NCBI RefSeq assembly: GCF_009909615.1
Contig: NZ_WWNE01000004.1
Span: 1 to 64,000 of the forward strand
DNA: 64,000 nucleotides
Direction of reading: 5' to 3'
Origin: Acidiluteibacter ferrifornacis
Lineage (GTDB): Bacteria; Bacteroidota; Bacteroidia; Flavobacteriales_E; Vicingaceae
Shown: positions 62,984-64,000 of the stretch, one piece after another
Layout: every line of letters starts with the position of its first letter
How positions within the stretch are numbered: the first letter of the stretch is position 1
Notes under the pieces: model-generated
What the model was told of the DNA's origin: nothing
Seen by the model: the letters and a program-made list of their open reading frames with translations, nothing else
The model's database searches: none
Made by a program: the position numbers and the translations under genes

Positions 62984-63595
62984 ATGAGTAACGGCTTAAT
63001 TATTTTTATAAAAAATCCTGAAATAGGTAAAGTTAAAACGAGACTTGCAAAAACAATAGGAAATCAAAAGGCGTTGGAGGTATACCAGCTTCTTCAAGAA
63101 AGAACTAAAAAAGTATCGTTGGGTGTAAATGCCCGACGATTTTTATTTTATTCTAATTCAATTGCTCAAAACGATGGATGGATTGAACAAGAGTTTGAAA
63201 AGTTGCTACAAGCAGACGGTAATTTAGGAGAGCGAATGATTGATGCCTTTCGTGCTGCGTTTGCCGCTGGTATGGAAAAAGCAATAATTATTGGAAGCGA
63301 TTGCTTTGATATTACTCCTGAATTAATAGAATTGGCTTATCAAAAATTAAATAATGCCGATGTTGTAATAGGTCCAGCAAATGATGGAGGCTATTATTTA
63401 ATTGGAATGAAAAATGTAGATGTCGGATTGTTTCAAGATATAGAATGGAGCACAGAGTCAGTTTTTCGAGATACCGTATCAAAGGTAAAAAAAGCAGCGT
63501 TTACTTATGAAACGCTTCCTACGCTAATTGATATAGATACAGAAGATGATTTGAAGGCTTCCTCCTTTAATCTGAGGCTTCTTTCGTTGACTTAA
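62984..63595 (+). CDS. DUF2064/TIGR04282-type glycosyltransferase-like protein
   Basis: 203 residues. N-terminal FIKNPEIGKVKTRLAKTIG is the nucleotide-binding loop, GSDCFDITPELIELAY the central motif, and GPANDGGYYLIGM plus EWSTESVF follow. This group is annotated as arsenosugar-biosynthesis or related glycosyltransferase; the substrate here is unproven. Probably translated together with the DUF547 gene. Confidence 0.88.
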   Translation: MSNGLIIFIKNPEIGKVKTRLAKTIGNQKALEVYQLLQERTKKVSLGVNARRFLFYSNSIAQNDGWIEQEFEKLLQADGNLGERMIDAFRAAFAAGMEKAIIIGSDCFDITPELIELAYQKLNNADVVIGPANDGGYYLIGMKNVDVGLFQDIEWSTESVFRDTVSKVKKAAFTYETLPTLIDIDTEDDLKASSFNLRLLSLT

Positions 63596-63618
63596 GCTAT
63601 TAATTTGTATTAACTTTG
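63587..63618 (+). promoter_or_regulatory. Bacteroidota-type promoter of the phosphorylase gene
   Basis: TTG (63587-63589), 21 bp, TAACTTTG (63611-63618). It matches the consensus and lies 30 bp before the ATG of the next gene. Confidence 0.75.
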
Positions 63619-63648
63619 CTCCCTATTTTATTTAAAAAAAGAAAGAGA

Positions 63649-64000
63649 ATGACATTGGATCAAATCAAAGAAGCAGCTAACTATATTAAAAGTAAGGGAG
63701 TAGATCAGCCGCAATATGGGATTGTTTTAGGAACTGGTTTAGGAAATTTAGTAACTAAAATCGAGAAAATTTTCGAGATTGATTATGCAGACATACCACA
63801 TTTCCCAGTTTCAACAGTAGAATCTCATCATGGAAAATTAATCTATGGTTTGATTGAAGGAAAAAAAGTGCTAGCTATGCAAGGTCGTTTTCATTTTTAT
63901 GAAGGATATACCATGCAGCAAATTACCTTTCCAATTCGGGTAATGAAGCTTTTAGAAGTGGAGCGTCTATTGATTTCTAATGCTGCAGGAACTGTAAACC
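63649..64000 (+). CDS. Purine nucleoside phosphorylase, partial at window edge
   Basis: Translation from ATG 63649 gives 117 residues before the window ends. The sequence matches trimeric purine nucleoside phosphorylases: YGIVLGTGLGNLV (phosphate loop), HFPVSTVESHHGKLIYG, and MQGRFHFYEGY. The enzyme splits purine nucleosides with phosphate in salvage. Incomplete only because of the window boundary. Confidence 0.93.
   Translation, partial: MTLDQIKEAANYIKSKGVDQPQYGIVLGTGLGNLVTKIEKIFEIDYADIPHFPVSTVESHHGKLIYGLIEGKKVLAMQGRFHFYEGYTMQQITFPIRVMKLLEVERLLISNAAGTVN

Overview
The window is AT-rich bacterial DNA that I assign to the Bacteroidota, most likely Flavobacteriales. The signs are type IX secretion (T9SS) cargo proteins with type A and type B C-terminal sorting domains, a PorP/SprF-family protein, a TonB-dependent receptor, an OlsF-type ornithine-lipid synthase, LytTR response regulators, a DUF2723 membrane protein, and promoters of the form TTG-N17-21-TAnnTTTG. 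I cannot name the genus.

Layout. 1-710: end of a REP-associated tyrosine transposase (RAYT) gene and two REP-like palindromes. 725-7242 (minus): RluB-like protein, AsmA-like protein, sensor kinase and hemW, probably one operon. 7384-10394 (plus): small membrane protein and TonB-dependent receptor. 10440-13673 (minus): OlsF-like acyltransferase and an MFS transporter. 13837-16898: accessory region with a CAU tRNA, repeats, a frameshifted Rhs C-terminal remnant with a predicted cysteine-peptidase-like tip, an overlapping lipoprotein gene (candidate immunity), and a RAYT bracketed by inverted REP palindromes. 17108-24604: two T9SS cargo proteins, a TPR protein and a GIN-domain lipoprotein. 24909-29967: cadherin-repeat protein, PorP/SprF and a SPOR-like protein. 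30035-32250 (minus): LytTR regulator and kinase. 32726-42094: a 3122-residue surface protein.

42170-51190 is mostly housekeeping: aspS, tadA, a bacilliredoxin, rplM-rpsI-rpsB-tsf-pyrH-frr, a 2'-5' RNA ligase-like protein and a radical SAM/SPASM protein. 51232-56855 holds a DUF5686 outer-membrane protein and a DUF2723 GT-C-like protein. After tRNA-Gln, 57248-62171 is a signalling cluster: pseudo-receiver, propeller histidine kinase, Hpt protein, single-domain receiver and LytTR regulator. The window ends with DUF547, a DUF2064-type glycosyltransferase and the start of a purine nucleoside phosphorylase gene.

The most interesting points: (1) a ~30-bp motif upstream of both the cadherin/PorP/SPOR operon and the giant surface gene, which flank a LytTR kinase/regulator pair and whose products share a protein module; (2) the Rhs-tip/lipoprotein pair as a possible periplasmic toxin-immunity pair; (3) an RluB-like protein with Glu where the family has its catalytic Asp; (4) a RAYT unit with mirrored REP palindromes; (5) a receiver with Asn at the phospho-acceptor site beside a split phosphorelay. 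No CRISPR array, prophage or conventional insertion sequence was seen.
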